A stretch of 64,000 nt of DNA from JANQIO01 sp965229625 (GCA_965229625.1 CBDDJJ010000001.1:372001-436000); one strand, 5' to 3'. Positions 35,475 through 44,767 are shown, counted from the first letter of the stretch. Numbers and translations are program-made. Notes: a model not told the origin generated them from the letters alone.

Positions 35475-35481
35475 GCTGAAT

Positions 35482-36519
35482 CTAATCCTCGAACAGGTCG
35501 AGCTCTTCCGGGTCTTTGCCCAGCTCGGCCAGGTTCGGGTAGTACTGCAGCATCTGCGCGCCATAGAGCGGCTTGTAGGCGCCCTGGTGGCAGGTTTTGC
35601 AGTTGGTCTTGAGCGCATCACCCAGCGGGCCCTTGCGGTGCTCCGGCAACCAGGGTGTGGTGGGCTCGATGAACTTGCTATTGATCTCCCGGACCATGCG
35701 GATCCCGTGCCAGGCGGTCACCTTGGCCGGTGAGGCCTGGTCCCACTGGTTAAAGGCGCGACTGTTATGGCAGTAGGTGCAGTTCACACCCAGGCTCTGG
35801 GAGAAATGCATCATCAGCGCATAGGTCCATTCCGCGTCCCGCAGGTCAGTGGGGTGGCCCTGGGGCAGGGCGGTATCCGCCTGTACGCCGCCGATGTCAT
35901 GCTCACCGCCGAGCATGGTGGTAAAGGGATCGTAAGGCAGCGACGACATGCCGACCGCTGCTGAGGCGTAGTTTTGCGGTGTCTGGCCCACCATACCCCG
36001 GGCCCTTTCCGGCCCAGGGTCCTCGGCCCAGACGTTGCTGGGGATATTGTTGCCGCGGTGGCAGGTGTAGCAGGTCACCCCAGTGTTGCCGACATGATCC
36101 TTCCAGGCCTCGTTGGTGCGCTGGGTCATGGCGATCATGGCGCGGGCCACTTTCTTGGTGTACTTGCTTTCGTCCGCCAGGTTTTCCGGGTTGTGGCAGT
36201 AGTTGCAGCCCTGTTCCGGTGCTACCCACTCGGTGATGGAGGCCATCAGGCGCGTAAACTCGGTGACACTGAGATCTCCCAGCACTTCAACGTTCTGGTA
36301 GATATCACCCGCTCGCGGGCCCGCTGCCGGCATGGGCGGTGAGGGCTCCGGGGGTTGGTTGGCGTTGACATGAGCCACTCGCTCCTCGGGAACCATGACC
36401 AGCTCCATGGCCGTACCGCGGTAACCACGCTGCACCGTGTCCTTGGAGCCCAGTTCGCAGGCGCCGAGTACCAGTGCGGCGGCAAGTGCCGTGACAGTGC
36501 TTCGCGTGACGCTCTTCAT
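35482..36519 (-). CDS. pufC: tetraheme reaction-centre cytochrome c subunit
   Basis: 345 residues. Lipoprotein signal with lipobox LGAC and lipid-bearing Cys21, so it is anchored to the outer face of the inner membrane. Four CxxCH heme c sites are seen: CNYCH (105-109), CYTCH, CTYCH and CKTCH. It re-reduces the oxidised special pair on the L/M core. A Pro/Glu-rich linker (NQPPEPSPPMPAAGP) follows the anchor. Start overlaps the pufM stop by 4 bp. Confidence 0.97.
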   Translation of the reverse strand: MKSVTRSTVTALAAALVLGACELGSKDTVQRGYRGTAMELVMVPEERVAHVNANQPPEPSPPMPAAGPRAGDIYQNVEVLGDLSVTEFTRLMASITEWVAPEQGCNYCHNPENLADESKYTKKVARAMIAMTQRTNEAWKDHVGNTGVTCYTCHRGNNIPSNVWAEDPGPERARGMVGQTPQNYASAAVGMSSLPYDPFTTMLGGEHDIGGVQADTALPQGHPTDLRDAEWTYALMMHFSQSLGVNCTYCHNSRAFNQWDQASPAKVTAWHGIRMVREINSKFIEPTTPWLPEHRKGPLGDALKTNCKTCHQGAYKPLYGAQMLQYYPNLAELGKDPEELDLFED

Positions 36520-37490
36520 TGGCCTGCTCCTGTCAGTGCGGGGTCGGCGGGCGGTACCGCCTCAAGCGGCGGATAGGCCGGTGCCACGCCGTGCTTGACG
36601 GCCCAGAGGTACCAGTTGTCGACCACGGTGCCCGTCAGCAGGATGCCGATGCCCCCGGTGATAACCGTGAGTACCGCAAACCACCAGGCCCAGCGGTGAA
36701 TGGATTCCATGCTGGCGTTGAAACCCATGGTCCAGCGCCAGAACAGGGCGGCGCGTTCGGAGGCGGTGCCGCGGTCTGTGATCTGGTCGATTTCCCGATC
36801 GCCACCATAGCGGCTAACCGCGAGAATAGTGGCGCCGTGCATGGCAAACAGCAGCGTCGAGCCGTAGAGGAAAGCGATCGACAGCATGTGGAAGGGGTTG
36901 TAGAACAGGTTGCCGTAGCGCAGCGAGAAGGCCGCGGTCCAGTCCAGGTGCGGGAAGATGCCGAAGGGTACCGCCTCGCTCCAGCTACCCATGCAGATGG
37001 GGCGGATAAAGCCCAGCACCAGGTACAGCCAGATGGCCGCAGCAAAGGCCCAGGTCAGGTGCTGGCCCATGCCCAGCGCCCGGTTACGGTTATAGGTGCG
37101 CACCAACCACAACAGTATTGAAGCTGTGAGGAAGAAGCCGGCGATCAGCCACCAGCCGCCATCCTGCAGCGGCGGAATGCCGAGGCCGTACTTGGCGGGC
37201 GGTGGTTCCAGTGCCAGCCAGAACAGTTGCCGCACGAACTGCACGGGATCCCAGTTGACCGAGGCCCACATGTTCAGGCCGATGATCTCGATGGCAATAA
37301 AGCCGCAGATCAGTGACAGGACGCCGGTCGCACCAAGATAGATTGGGCCGATCTGGGCATCGCCCAGTTTGCCGGCCCAGTAACTGTCGGTGGGTGTGCC
37401 GGTGCGCCACATTTCGTCGTCACCGATGGGCACTCCCGGGTAGTGGGGGCCACGAACCTGAACCCGAGTAAATATGTTCTGGTATTCCAT
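36516..37490 (-). CDS. pufM: photosynthetic reaction centre M subunit
   Basis: 324 residues, five membrane helices. Recognisable landmarks are MEYQNIFTRVQVRGPHYPGV at the N-terminus, YNPFHMLSIAFLYGSTLLFAMHGATIL with special-pair and iron-site histidines, and SMESIHRWAWWFAVL with the next iron-site His. The C-terminal 30 residues (HGVAPAYPPLEAVPPADP) are the kind of extension found where PufC is present. Starts 15 bp after pufL. Confidence 0.98.
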   Translation of the reverse strand: MEYQNIFTRVQVRGPHYPGVPIGDDEMWRTGTPTDSYWAGKLGDAQIGPIYLGATGVLSLICGFIAIEIIGLNMWASVNWDPVQFVRQLFWLALEPPPAKYGLGIPPLQDGGWWLIAGFFLTASILLWLVRTYNRNRALGMGQHLTWAFAAAIWLYLVLGFIRPICMGSWSEAVPFGIFPHLDWTAAFSLRYGNLFYNPFHMLSIAFLYGSTLLFAMHGATILAVSRYGGDREIDQITDRGTASERAALFWRWTMGFNASMESIHRWAWWFAVLTVITGGIGILLTGTVVDNWYLWAVKHGVAPAYPPLEAVPPADPALTGAGQ

Positions 37491-37505
37491 CTCACAAGCC
37501 CCCTG

Positions 37506-38330
37506 TTAAGACCACACCGGCAGTTCCAGCCACCAGTTCCACCACTCCGGCCAGCCCTTGGTCCAGAACGGCCCGGAAATAATGATGCATACGGCACTCC
37601 AGAAACCTGCGGACAGTGCCAGGAACAGGCCCAGGCGGTGGATGCCCAGCGCGCCGATCGAATAGCCGACGTCATCGCGGAAGAAGGTGTTTTCGTGTTC
37701 CCCGGTCTTCACCGGTTCGCCCTTGGCGGGGTTGGTTACCGCCAGGATCAGCGAGCCGTGCATGGACAGGGCCAGCGTCGTGGTAAAGAAGAAAGTGATG
37801 GCGATCATATGCGCCGGGTTGTAATGGAAGTGCAGGTACTGGTAGCCGACGTTGGATACCCAGTCGAGGTGGCTGAGAATCCCGTAGGGGAAGCCGTGTC
37901 CCCAGGCGCCCAGCAGGAACGGGCGGAATACCACCAGCGTGACGTAGGCAAAAATCGCCACACCAAAGGCGAAAGGTACATGCAGGCCCATACCGAGTTT
38001 GCGTGAAATCTCTATCTCGCGGAGCATCCACGACACGAAGGCCCCCACGGCGCAGATGGTAATGAACTGCCAGAGTCCACCCTCCATAAGCGGCGCCAAT
38101 CCCAGGCCGTAGCTGAGGTCCGGCGGGGCGATACTGATCTGCCAGATATTCCAGGTCGGCCCCTGGGAGGCGCCGTACAAAATCAGCGCAGTCCCCAGTA
38201 CGGCGAAGAAGATGGTCGTAACGCCAAAGAAGCCGACATAAAAGGGCCCTATCCAGAAGTCGAACAGGTCGCCGCCCAGCAGTGTTCCGCCACGGACCCG
38301 ATATTTCTTTTCAAACGTGAGCATCGTCAT
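37506..38330 (-). CDS. pufL: photosynthetic reaction centre L subunit
   Basis: 274 residues, five membrane helices. N-terminus MLTFEKKYRVRGGTLLGGDL preceded by an extra in-frame ATG (MT); either start is possible. HFHYNPAHMIAITFFFTTTL contains the special-pair His, and MHGSLILAV plus IHRLGLFLAL the non-heme iron ligands. Forms the core heterodimer with PufM. It follows pufQ by 13 bp. Confidence 0.98.
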   Translation of the reverse strand: MTMLTFEKKYRVRGGTLLGGDLFDFWIGPFYVGFFGVTTIFFAVLGTALILYGASQGPTWNIWQISIAPPDLSYGLGLAPLMEGGLWQFITICAVGAFVSWMLREIEISRKLGMGLHVPFAFGVAIFAYVTLVVFRPFLLGAWGHGFPYGILSHLDWVSNVGYQYLHFHYNPAHMIAITFFFTTTLALSMHGSLILAVTNPAKGEPVKTGEHENTFFRDDVGYSIGALGIHRLGLFLALSAGFWSAVCIIISGPFWTKGWPEWWNWWLELPVWS

Positions 38331-38343
38331 TTGCTGTCAACCC

Positions 38344-38577
38344 CTATCCCATGAACACGCAGGGAACCACACTGCACGCGGCCCGGTGGGCCTCGACATA
38401 GATTCCCTCGCTCTCATCCGAAAACGCGGCCAGCGGCCGCCAGCTCCTTGGTAGCAGACGGCTGGCCGCCGCGATCGGCAGGAACAACACCATCGTGATG
38501 ACGAGCAACAGGCGGAACTCGAAGCTTTGCTTGCGCGCGACGGCGTGTACCAACCCCCGGTCTCTGCGTTGTTTCAT
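38344..38577 (-). CDS. pufQ: PufQ-like protein
   Basis: 77 residues. A basic N-terminus (MKQRRDRGLVHAVARKQSFE), one membrane helix (FRLLLVITMVLFLPIAAASRLL) and a short tail rich in aromatic/acidic residues, ending in HRAACSVVPCVFMG. Size, topology and position between bchZ and pufL match PufQ, which in Rhodobacter is required for normal bacteriochlorophyll levels, perhaps as a pigment carrier. Sequence similarity is low as usual for this family. ATG at 38577 has a strong GGGGAGGTGA upstream. Confidence 0.75.
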   Translation of the reverse strand: MKQRRDRGLVHAVARKQSFEFRLLLVITMVLFLPIAAASRLLPRSWRPLAAFSDESEGIYVEAHRAACSVVPCVFMG

Positions 38578-38656
38578 GATGGCTCACCTCCCCAGTGTGT
38601 TTTTCTTGAACCACGGCCCGGCTGGGTGACAACGCAGGCCTGTTCTCTGTTGTCGG

Positions 38657-40090
38657 TCATGCAGGCTCCGCCAGGCGTGCCTCGCGAACATGCGAGGCTG
38701 TGACCTGTTCGGCGCCACTGCCGCGCGCGGTGCGCTCGGCGGCGTCTCGCAGCCGTTTGGCCGCGGAAATTCTTACCAGTACCGGCTCGGTCTCGATGAT
38801 CTCGTCCAGCACCTGCTGGGCGTCTGCCTGCCAGTCGATGCTGGCGCGCGCCGGAGTCGCCACCGCCTGGTCGAGCTCGGTGCCCAGCGGCAGGATGTTG
38901 AACAGTGCGTCAAACAGGCCGTTACAGACTTCCTGCACCAGGTAGCAGGCACCCGCGTAGCCCATGAAGGGCGTGCCGGTATGGCGGCGGATCAGGGTGC
39001 CGGGATAGGAAGCGGGCAGGTACATTCCGCGGCCCCCGGCCTCGGCCAGGTACATGCGTTCGTTGTAGCTGCCGAACAGCACCAGCGGTGCATCTTCGTG
39101 TATGCGACGGCGCACCTCGGCGTTGTCCGGCTTGACCCCGGCACTGCGGCCGAAGGCAAACTTGCAGGGCAGGCCCAGTTCTTCCTCGAGGAAGTTGCGG
39201 ACGCCGCGGGTGTAGGTTTCGGTGGCCACGATGCCGAAGCTGGCAGTGCCAAAGAAATCCTGGGTTACCGAGCGCCACAGATCCCAGATGGGCTTGATGG
39301 TGGTGCGCTTTTCTTCGGCAATAAACGGCTGCGGGTCGAGCCCCGTGAGTTCACCCAGGGTTTCCAGGAATGCGGTGGTGCTGTGTAGACCGATCGGCGC
39401 TTGCAGGTAGGGGCGATCCAGGTCTTCGCACAGCAGGCGACCAAATTCGCGATACATGCAGACATTGACGTCGGCGTCAGCGAGTTTGGGTATGTCCTTG
39501 ATGTGGCAGCCCAGCGGGAACACCATGTTGATTTCCGCGCCGATGCCTTCAATCAGGCGCCGAAGCTCAGCCAGGTCCGACCAGGTGTTGAAGTAGCCGT
39601 AGCAGGGCCCGATGATGTTGACCCGCGGCTTTTCGCCTTCCTTGCGCGGCTTTTGCGGCTTGGCCTTTTTCGGGCCGAAGCGGCTCCACAGCCAGTTCAT
39701 GGCTCGGTCGGCGCTTTGCCATTGGTCCTCGTCAATGGTGCGGGGCAGGAAGCGCTCGATACCTGTACCTTCCGGCGTCACGCCGCCACCAATCATTTCG
39801 GCGATCGAGCCGGTGACAACGACGGACGGCTGGTCCGGATCCAGCGTCTGGTGGGCACGGCGCAGTGCGCCTTCCGTGCCATGCTGGCCGAGCTCTTCCT
39901 CGGCGAGGCCAGTGACTACGATCGGCAATTCGTGGGGCGGCAGCGCGTCTGTGTAGTGCAGTACTGAAGTGACGGGCAGGTTCTCGCAGCCCACCGGGCC
40001 GTCGATAATGACCTGCATACCCTTGACTGCGCTGAACACATAAACGGAGCCCCAGTAGCCTCCGGCACGGTCGTGATCTAGCACCAGCAT
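38657..40090 (-). CDS. bchZ: chlorophyllide a reductase, subunit Z
   Basis: 477 residues. With BchY it forms the catalytic component of chlorophyllide a oxidoreductase, which reduces ring B to give the bacteriochlorin. NifK-like fold; GPVGCENLPVTSVLHYTDAL at residues 33-52, SIAEMIGGGVTPEGTGIERF and the C-terminal light-independent reductase tail (QVLDEIIETEPVLVRISAAK) are characteristic. ATG overlaps the bchY stop. The gap to pufQ is only 79 bp, so puf transcription can come through bchCXYZ, though a separate promoter inside bchZ is likely by analogy. Confidence 0.97.
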   Translation of the reverse strand: MLVLDHDRAGGYWGSVYVFSAVKGMQVIIDGPVGCENLPVTSVLHYTDALPPHELPIVVTGLAEEELGQHGTEGALRRAHQTLDPDQPSVVVTGSIAEMIGGGVTPEGTGIERFLPRTIDEDQWQSADRAMNWLWSRFGPKKAKPQKPRKEGEKPRVNIIGPCYGYFNTWSDLAELRRLIEGIGAEINMVFPLGCHIKDIPKLADADVNVCMYREFGRLLCEDLDRPYLQAPIGLHSTTAFLETLGELTGLDPQPFIAEEKRTTIKPIWDLWRSVTQDFFGTASFGIVATETYTRGVRNFLEEELGLPCKFAFGRSAGVKPDNAEVRRRIHEDAPLVLFGSYNERMYLAEAGGRGMYLPASYPGTLIRRHTGTPFMGYAGACYLVQEVCNGLFDALFNILPLGTELDQAVATPARASIDWQADAQQVLDEIIETEPVLVRISAAKRLRDAAERTARGSGAEQVTASHVREARLAEPA

Positions 40091-41538
40091 CAGTGGTTTA
40101 CCCCCGTGAAGATTCCTGCCTCATCGCCATGGCCGATACCGGCGAAGAAGGCTTCCATGTCGGCAAAGCGCGCCTTGTTGGCCAGCGCCGCGTTGATGAC
40201 CTGGGCCAATGAGCCAGGCCCCGCCGGGCCAACCAGTGGCCGGGCTGAGATCAGGTTGGTGAAGTAGAGCGCGGGCAGCGCTTTCTCCTTGGCCGCTTGC
40301 ACCACCGGGGTTGTGCCGATGGCGAGGTCGGGCTGGTATTCCTCCATGGCGGCCAGGTCGTGTTCCAGCGAGGCGCGGAAACGCACTTCAACGCCGCGCG
40401 CTTCGAGCCATTCACGATCCTGGTCTGACCACTGGGTCTTCGGGCAGGCGCTGCCGACATAGCGCACATCAGCACCACATTCGACCAGCAGGCGAGCCAC
40501 CAGCAGCTCTGAACCCTCATAACCTGACATGGTGATGCGGGCATCAATCGGGCTCGCTGCCAGCGCGCCGCGGATTGCGGGGAGTGCCGCATCGCGAGCC
40601 GCCGCTATGCGGGCGTCCTCGATGCCGGCAGCCTTGCCAATGGCTTCCAGCCATTGCTCGGTACCGCTGTATCCCACCGGCGCAGAGCCCACGGCGGGTC
40701 GCCCCGCGGCGGCAAACTGGCGATGGCAGTCGGTGTAAAAAGGGTGGATCATGGCAGCTACGGCGCAGTCCAACGCCGCGTAGAGCTCCCGCCATTCGCG
40801 AGTTGGCACAATCGGGCCGGCTGCTATTCCGAGGGGTTCGAGCAGTCGACCGATGCTTACCGCATCCACCGGAAACATTTCACCCACCAGGCTGACGGTG
40901 GGCAGCTCACTGCGGCCCTGGGCCGGCTCCGCCACCGGGCCGTGTTCGGCCTCCGTGCGGGCGTAGCGCAGCATGGCTCCAGCGAGAATGTCCTTGGCCT
41001 CGGCATGGGTGGGTACCCCGAAGCCCGGGACATCGATACCAATGATCCGCACGCCGTTGATGGATTTCGGCAGCAGATCCAGCGGCACACCTGAAGCGGT
41101 GGGCACGCAGAGATTGATGATGACCACGGCGTCGTACTGGTCCGGGTCGCAGAGTCCTTCGACCGCTTCCTTGATGTCCTCGAACAGCTTGCCGGTCACC
41201 AGGGTTTCCGAGTCGAAGGGCACATAGCCCACGGTGCGCCTGGCGCCGTAGAAATGGGACGTGAAGGTCAGGCCGTAGACGCAGCAGGCCGAGCCGCTCA
41301 GCACCGTGGCGGTGCGGCGCATGCGCAAGCCGACACGCAGCGAGCCAAACGCCGGGCACATGCTCTGGGGTTGGTCGTGGGGGCCCAACGGATAGTCTTT
41401 TGCGTACTTTTCGAGTACTTCCTGCTTGCCGGAAGACATGGCTTCCGCAGCCAGCTTCTCTTTGCCGTTGTGGCAGCCGCTTTCCTCAACCTCGGTGGTC
41501 GGGATGCGGCTCGGCCGGGGATCATCATACGGTGTCAT
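40090..41538 (-). CDS. bchY: chlorophyllide a reductase, subunit Y
   Basis: 482 residues from the ATG at 41538 (MTPYDDPRPS), inside the end of bchX; the longer open frame up to 42204 is antisense-like extension through bchX and rejected. NifD-like subunit of chlorophyllide a oxidoreductase. Cluster-ligand cysteines are in QSMCPAFGSL, GSACCVYGLT and IINLCVPTAS. It overlaps bchX by 14 bp and bchZ by 1 bp, so the COR subunits are probably translationally coupled. Confidence 0.96.
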   Translation of the reverse strand: MTPYDDPRPSRIPTTEVEESGCHNGKEKLAAEAMSSGKQEVLEKYAKDYPLGPHDQPQSMCPAFGSLRVGLRMRRTATVLSGSACCVYGLTFTSHFYGARRTVGYVPFDSETLVTGKLFEDIKEAVEGLCDPDQYDAVVIINLCVPTASGVPLDLLPKSINGVRIIGIDVPGFGVPTHAEAKDILAGAMLRYARTEAEHGPVAEPAQGRSELPTVSLVGEMFPVDAVSIGRLLEPLGIAAGPIVPTREWRELYAALDCAVAAMIHPFYTDCHRQFAAAGRPAVGSAPVGYSGTEQWLEAIGKAAGIEDARIAAARDAALPAIRGALAASPIDARITMSGYEGSELLVARLLVECGADVRYVGSACPKTQWSDQDREWLEARGVEVRFRASLEHDLAAMEEYQPDLAIGTTPVVQAAKEKALPALYFTNLISARPLVGPAGPGSLAQVINAALANKARFADMEAFFAGIGHGDEAGIFTGVNH

Positions 41539-42505
41539 AAACCACCTCGAGTGACGGCTTGACCTGGGCGTTGGCGCCACACAGGTCGCTGACGGTGGCC
41601 GGCTCCAGTACCACGTTGCGGCCGACCTCTTCACCATTGAAAAGATCCAGCAGGCCGTCCTGGCTGAGTGGGCTGGGCTGGGTAGGCGGTGCTTCGGCGA
41701 CATTGGTCGCCAGCTTTCCAAACAGCTCACCCCACTGCCCATCCGGATGGCCGATGATTTCGTAGTTGGCGCTCTTGCGGCGAATGTCGTCGTTGGCGGG
41801 GATGGAGGCCAGCTCGGGAATGCCGACTGCCTGGCAGAAAGCCTGGGCCTCGCCGGTGCCGTCATCCTTGTTGGTGACCATGCCGGCCACGCCCACGTTG
41901 CCGCCCAGGCGGCGGAAATACTCCACGGCTGAGCAGACGTTGTTGGCCACATAGAGCGATTGCAGGTCGTTGGAGGCGACGACGATAACTTTCTGGCACA
42001 TGTCGCGGGCAATGGGCAGGCCGAAGCCGCCGCACACCACGTCGCCCAGGAAATCCAGTAAGACGTAGTCAAAGTCCCAGTCGTGGAAACCCAGTTTTTC
42101 CAGGGTTTCGAAGCCGTGGATGATGCCGCGGCCGCCACAACCCCGGCCCACTTCAGGTCCGCCGAGTTCCATTGCATACACGCCATCGCGCTTGAAGCAG
42201 ACATCGCCGACTGCTACCTGCTCGCCGGCCTCTTTCTTGGCGGACGCGGTCTGGATGATGGTGGGGCAGGCCTTGCCCCCGAACAGCAGGGATGTGGTGT
42301 CGCTCTTTGGATCGCAGCCGATCAGCAGCACCTTCTTGCCTTGCTGGGCCATCATGTAGGACAGGTTGGCCAGGGTGAAACTCTTGCCGATCCCGCCCTT
42401 GCCATAGATGGCAATAATCTGTGTACCCGAGGCCGCAGCCGCCGAGGTGGCGATCGTCTCGTCGCCGCGATCCGGAATGAATTCGTTAACTTTGCCACTT
42501 CCCAT
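41525..42505 (-). CDS. bchX: chlorophyllide a reductase, iron protein subunit X
   Basis: 326 residues from the ATG at 42505, which overlaps the bchC stop (TGATG); the frame is open further upstream inside bchC and that part is rejected. NifH-like ATPase donating electrons to BchYZ. P-loop IYGKGGIGKSFTLANL at about residues 31-46 and two cluster cysteines in GRGCGGRG and DVVCGGFGL. Confidence 0.97.
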   Translation of the reverse strand: MGSGKVNEFIPDRGDETIATSAAAASGTQIIAIYGKGGIGKSFTLANLSYMMAQQGKKVLLIGCDPKSDTTSLLFGGKACPTIIQTASAKKEAGEQVAVGDVCFKRDGVYAMELGGPEVGRGCGGRGIIHGFETLEKLGFHDWDFDYVLLDFLGDVVCGGFGLPIARDMCQKVIVVASNDLQSLYVANNVCSAVEYFRRLGGNVGVAGMVTNKDDGTGEAQAFCQAVGIPELASIPANDDIRRKSANYEIIGHPDGQWGELFGKLATNVAEAPPTQPSPLSQDGLLDLFNGEEVGRNVVLEPATVSDLCGANAQVKPSLEVVYDTV

Positions 42506-43452
42506 CAGGCAGTTCTCCAGTCGAGGATCATCTTGAGGCAATCGGCAGATTCGAATGCCGTGGTGTAGGCGGCTTCTGCCGCGTCCGGGCTTTCCCGGTG
42601 AGTGATTAACCCGGTGAGCGACAATTTGCCCTCGGTTACCAGGTCCAGCGTCGCCAACAGGTCTGCGGGCTGCCATTCAGCAGCGATGGCAAATGACGCT
42701 TCCCGCATAAAGGCGGGCGGAAACGCAAACGACAGCGGCTGGTCGTAAAAGCCGGCGAGAACAATTTCGCCGCCGGGAGCGAGGTGGCCAACCAGGGTGT
42801 CCAGTAATCCTTCGGCGCCGCTGACATCGATAATGACCGGGTAGTCGCGGCGGTTGTCTTCTTCCGGGGCGATTACCCGGTAGCCTTCGGCGCCACCGCG
42901 GCGAGCAGCCTGGGTTTCCCAGACCACCACATCGTCCCGTCCCAGGGCGACCAGCAGGCGGGCTATCAACCTGCCCAACACACCGTGGCCCACGACCAGG
43001 TCCGGCAATGCACGGGCGCGCTCCACCGCGTGGTAGGCGGTCGCGGCCAGTGCCAGCAGCGTCGCTTCCTCGCCCAGCTCATCGCCCACCGCAATGACCC
43101 GTTCCGCCGGCACCACAATCCGCGAACTGGCGCCGCCAAACAGGCCGGCGACATCGGCATAACCGCGGGAGCCGGGCACAAAAACCCGCTGGCCGGCCTG
43201 CAGTGGACTATCTGCGGCGCTGGCGCTTATGCGTCCCACGGCTTCATAACCGGGAACCAGTGGATAGCTGAGTCCGGGGAAAGGTGGCATGCGTCCCTGC
43301 CACAGCAGGCGTTCGGTGCCGGTGCTGATGCCGCTCCATTCCACATCCACGATGCAGTCTTCGTCGGTCGCTGGCGGCAGGCCAACGGGGCGTAGGGTTA
43401 CATTGCCGGGCTGTTCGAATACCACAGCCGGGGCTTGTTCTGTTATAGCCAC
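42505..43452 (-). CDS. bchC: 3-hydroxyethyl bacteriochlorophyllide a dehydrogenase
   Basis: 315 residues. Zinc-independent member of the medium-chain dehydrogenase/reductase superfamily that oxidises the 3-hydroxyethyl group to acetyl. SGISTGTERLLWQGRMPPFP and LVPGYEAVGRI near the N-terminus and the Rossmann segment VVGHGVLGRLIARLL support the assignment. It has its own PpsR-controlled promoter although it follows crtF on the same strand, the arrangement known from Rhodobacter. Confidence 0.96.
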   Translation of the reverse strand: MAITEQAPAVVFEQPGNVTLRPVGLPPATDEDCIVDVEWSGISTGTERLLWQGRMPPFPGLSYPLVPGYEAVGRISASAADSPLQAGQRVFVPGSRGYADVAGLFGGASSRIVVPAERVIAVGDELGEEATLLALAATAYHAVERARALPDLVVGHGVLGRLIARLLVALGRDDVVVWETQAARRGGAEGYRVIAPEEDNRRDYPVIIDVSGAEGLLDTLVGHLAPGGEIVLAGFYDQPLSFAFPPAFMREASFAIAAEWQPADLLATLDLVTEGKLSLTGLITHRESPDAAEAAYTTAFESADCLKMILDWRTA

Positions 43453-43517
43453 AGCGTCTCCCGGATTTGCAGACGTTGCCCGCGGGATAGCGGTGTAACG
43501 TTCACATTCCAGATAAG

Positions 43518-43561
43518 TGTAATTTAGAATTTACATTTAAAACTGTCAACTAAAATATACA
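43518..43561 (-). promoter_or_regulatory. bchC promoter with two PpsR/CrtJ operators
   Basis: Exact TGT-N12-ACA palindromes at 43518-43535 (TGTAATTTAGAATTTACA) and 43544-43561 (TGTCAACTAAAATATACA), 8 bp apart. On the minus strand -35 TTGACA (43549-43544), 17 bp, -10 TAAATT (43526-43521), each inside one operator. This reproduces the well-studied Rhodobacter bchC promoter layout. Confidence 0.88.
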
Positions 43562-43584
43562 TATGTTCCTATCAGGGTTAGCTA

Positions 43585-44706
43585 TCAGGCTTCCGCGAGC
43601 AGTACGCGCACCATATGAGGGCGATAAGTTCTGATTTCCCTGCATTGATGGAATCCCGCGTCCGTGAGCATCGCGAGCAATTCGTCCCGCGTGCGGGGTC
43701 GCCCGCTGCCCATGGCAAACAAATACAGACCGAAGTAGGCGTGACCAAAGGTCTCGGCGCCGACGCTCTCAGCCATGGGTTCCGCCAGCAGCAGCCTGCC
43801 ACCTGGCTCGAGTCTGGCCCTGATGGCGCGCAGCAGCGTCTCTACGTCGTCGTCGTTGTGGTCGTGAACGACCCGCACCAGGCTAACCACGTCGGGCTTG
43901 CCAAATGCACCGGGCTCTTCGTCTGCCAATGGCGCCTTGAACATGTCACCGGATATCGAGCGGGCGCGCCCATCCAGGCCCTTGGCAGCAAAATTCTGGT
44001 TGGCGAGCGCCGCCACCGGAGGCAGGTCCAGCACCGTGGCCTTCAGGTGAGGCCAGCGCTCGAGGGCGCGACTGGCAAACGTGCCGTTGCCGCCGGCGAT
44101 GTCCCAGAGATGCTGTCGGTCCGAGAGATCGGCGGCGTCGAGTATGTCGTCCGCCACCATCGACTGTGAGGCGGCCATCAGCTCGCTATAGCGGGCTGCG
44201 TCACCTTCGTTGCCGGTCGCGTAGGGCCAGAACTCCGCCAGCTCGGGGCTGTGTTCTCCGCGCAGCAGGCTAACCGGCTCGGTCAGGTCGCGGTACAGCC
44301 AGCGGTTGTGCTCCACCATGGCAATGACCCCCGGATTGGCGAGCACCGCCGCTCCCAGTTCACCCAGGGTGAACAGTGAACCCCGCCGTTCCAGCAGTTT
44401 CAGTGAGTCCGCTGCCAATAGCAGGCGGCGCATGGGATCTTCTGCCAGGCCGCACTCGCGGGCCAGTTCGGCTACATCTGCCCGGCGCTCGCGCAGGCGT
44501 TCAAATATCTGCAGTTCCACACAGGCCCCGAGCACCTGGGAGTACACAAAACCCGCGGCGATATCGAATACCGCGCCGGCCTTGCGGCGGGCAATGCCCC
44601 GCGTCAGTGGGAAGCGAGCGGACCAGCGCTGGAAGCCGGGATTGGCGATCAGGCGATTGCGCCAGTCAATAAAGCGTTCGCGAAGACTGGCCGGGCGTGT
44701 CGGCAT
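43585..44706 (-). CDS. crtF: carotenoid hydroxyl O-methyltransferase (hydroxyneurosporene methyltransferase)
   Basis: 373 residues from ATG 44706; a GTG at 44733 would add nine residues, and neither has a strong ribosome site. SAM-dependent enzyme that methylates the tertiary hydroxyls made by CrtC, giving the methoxy groups of spirilloxanthin. N-terminal dimerisation/winged-helix region, then SAM motif WDIAGGNGTFASRALERWP and the catalytic-region RVVHDHNDDD, as in the plant-OMT-like CrtF family. Second gene of the crtE-led superoperon; the bchC promoter follows its stop. Confidence 0.93.
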   Translation of the reverse strand: MPTRPASLRERFIDWRNRLIANPGFQRWSARFPLTRGIARRKAGAVFDIAAGFVYSQVLGACVELQIFERLRERRADVAELARECGLAEDPMRRLLLAADSLKLLERRGSLFTLGELGAAVLANPGVIAMVEHNRWLYRDLTEPVSLLRGEHSPELAEFWPYATGNEGDAARYSELMAASQSMVADDILDAADLSDRQHLWDIAGGNGTFASRALERWPHLKATVLDLPPVAALANQNFAAKGLDGRARSISGDMFKAPLADEEPGAFGKPDVVSLVRVVHDHNDDDVETLLRAIRARLEPGGRLLLAEPMAESVGAETFGHAYFGLYLFAMGSGRPRTRDELLAMLTDAGFHQCREIRTYRPHMVRVLLAEA

Positions 44707-44767
44707 GGTCAGGTGTTCGCTGGGTGCCGACACGGCGGGCTAATATGCGTTGCTTGCGAGGCTTGGC

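Noticed and set aside
38598..38615. TGT-N12-ACG upstream of pufQ as a PpsR site
   Set aside because: One mismatch, no partner at 7-8 bp, poor internal symmetry and it is followed by the pufQ ribosome site rather than a recognisable promoter.
40090..42204. A 704-codon reading frame covering bchY
   Set aside because: The first 222 codons run through bchX in a different frame with no homology; BchY proper begins at the ATG at 41538, giving the normal length.
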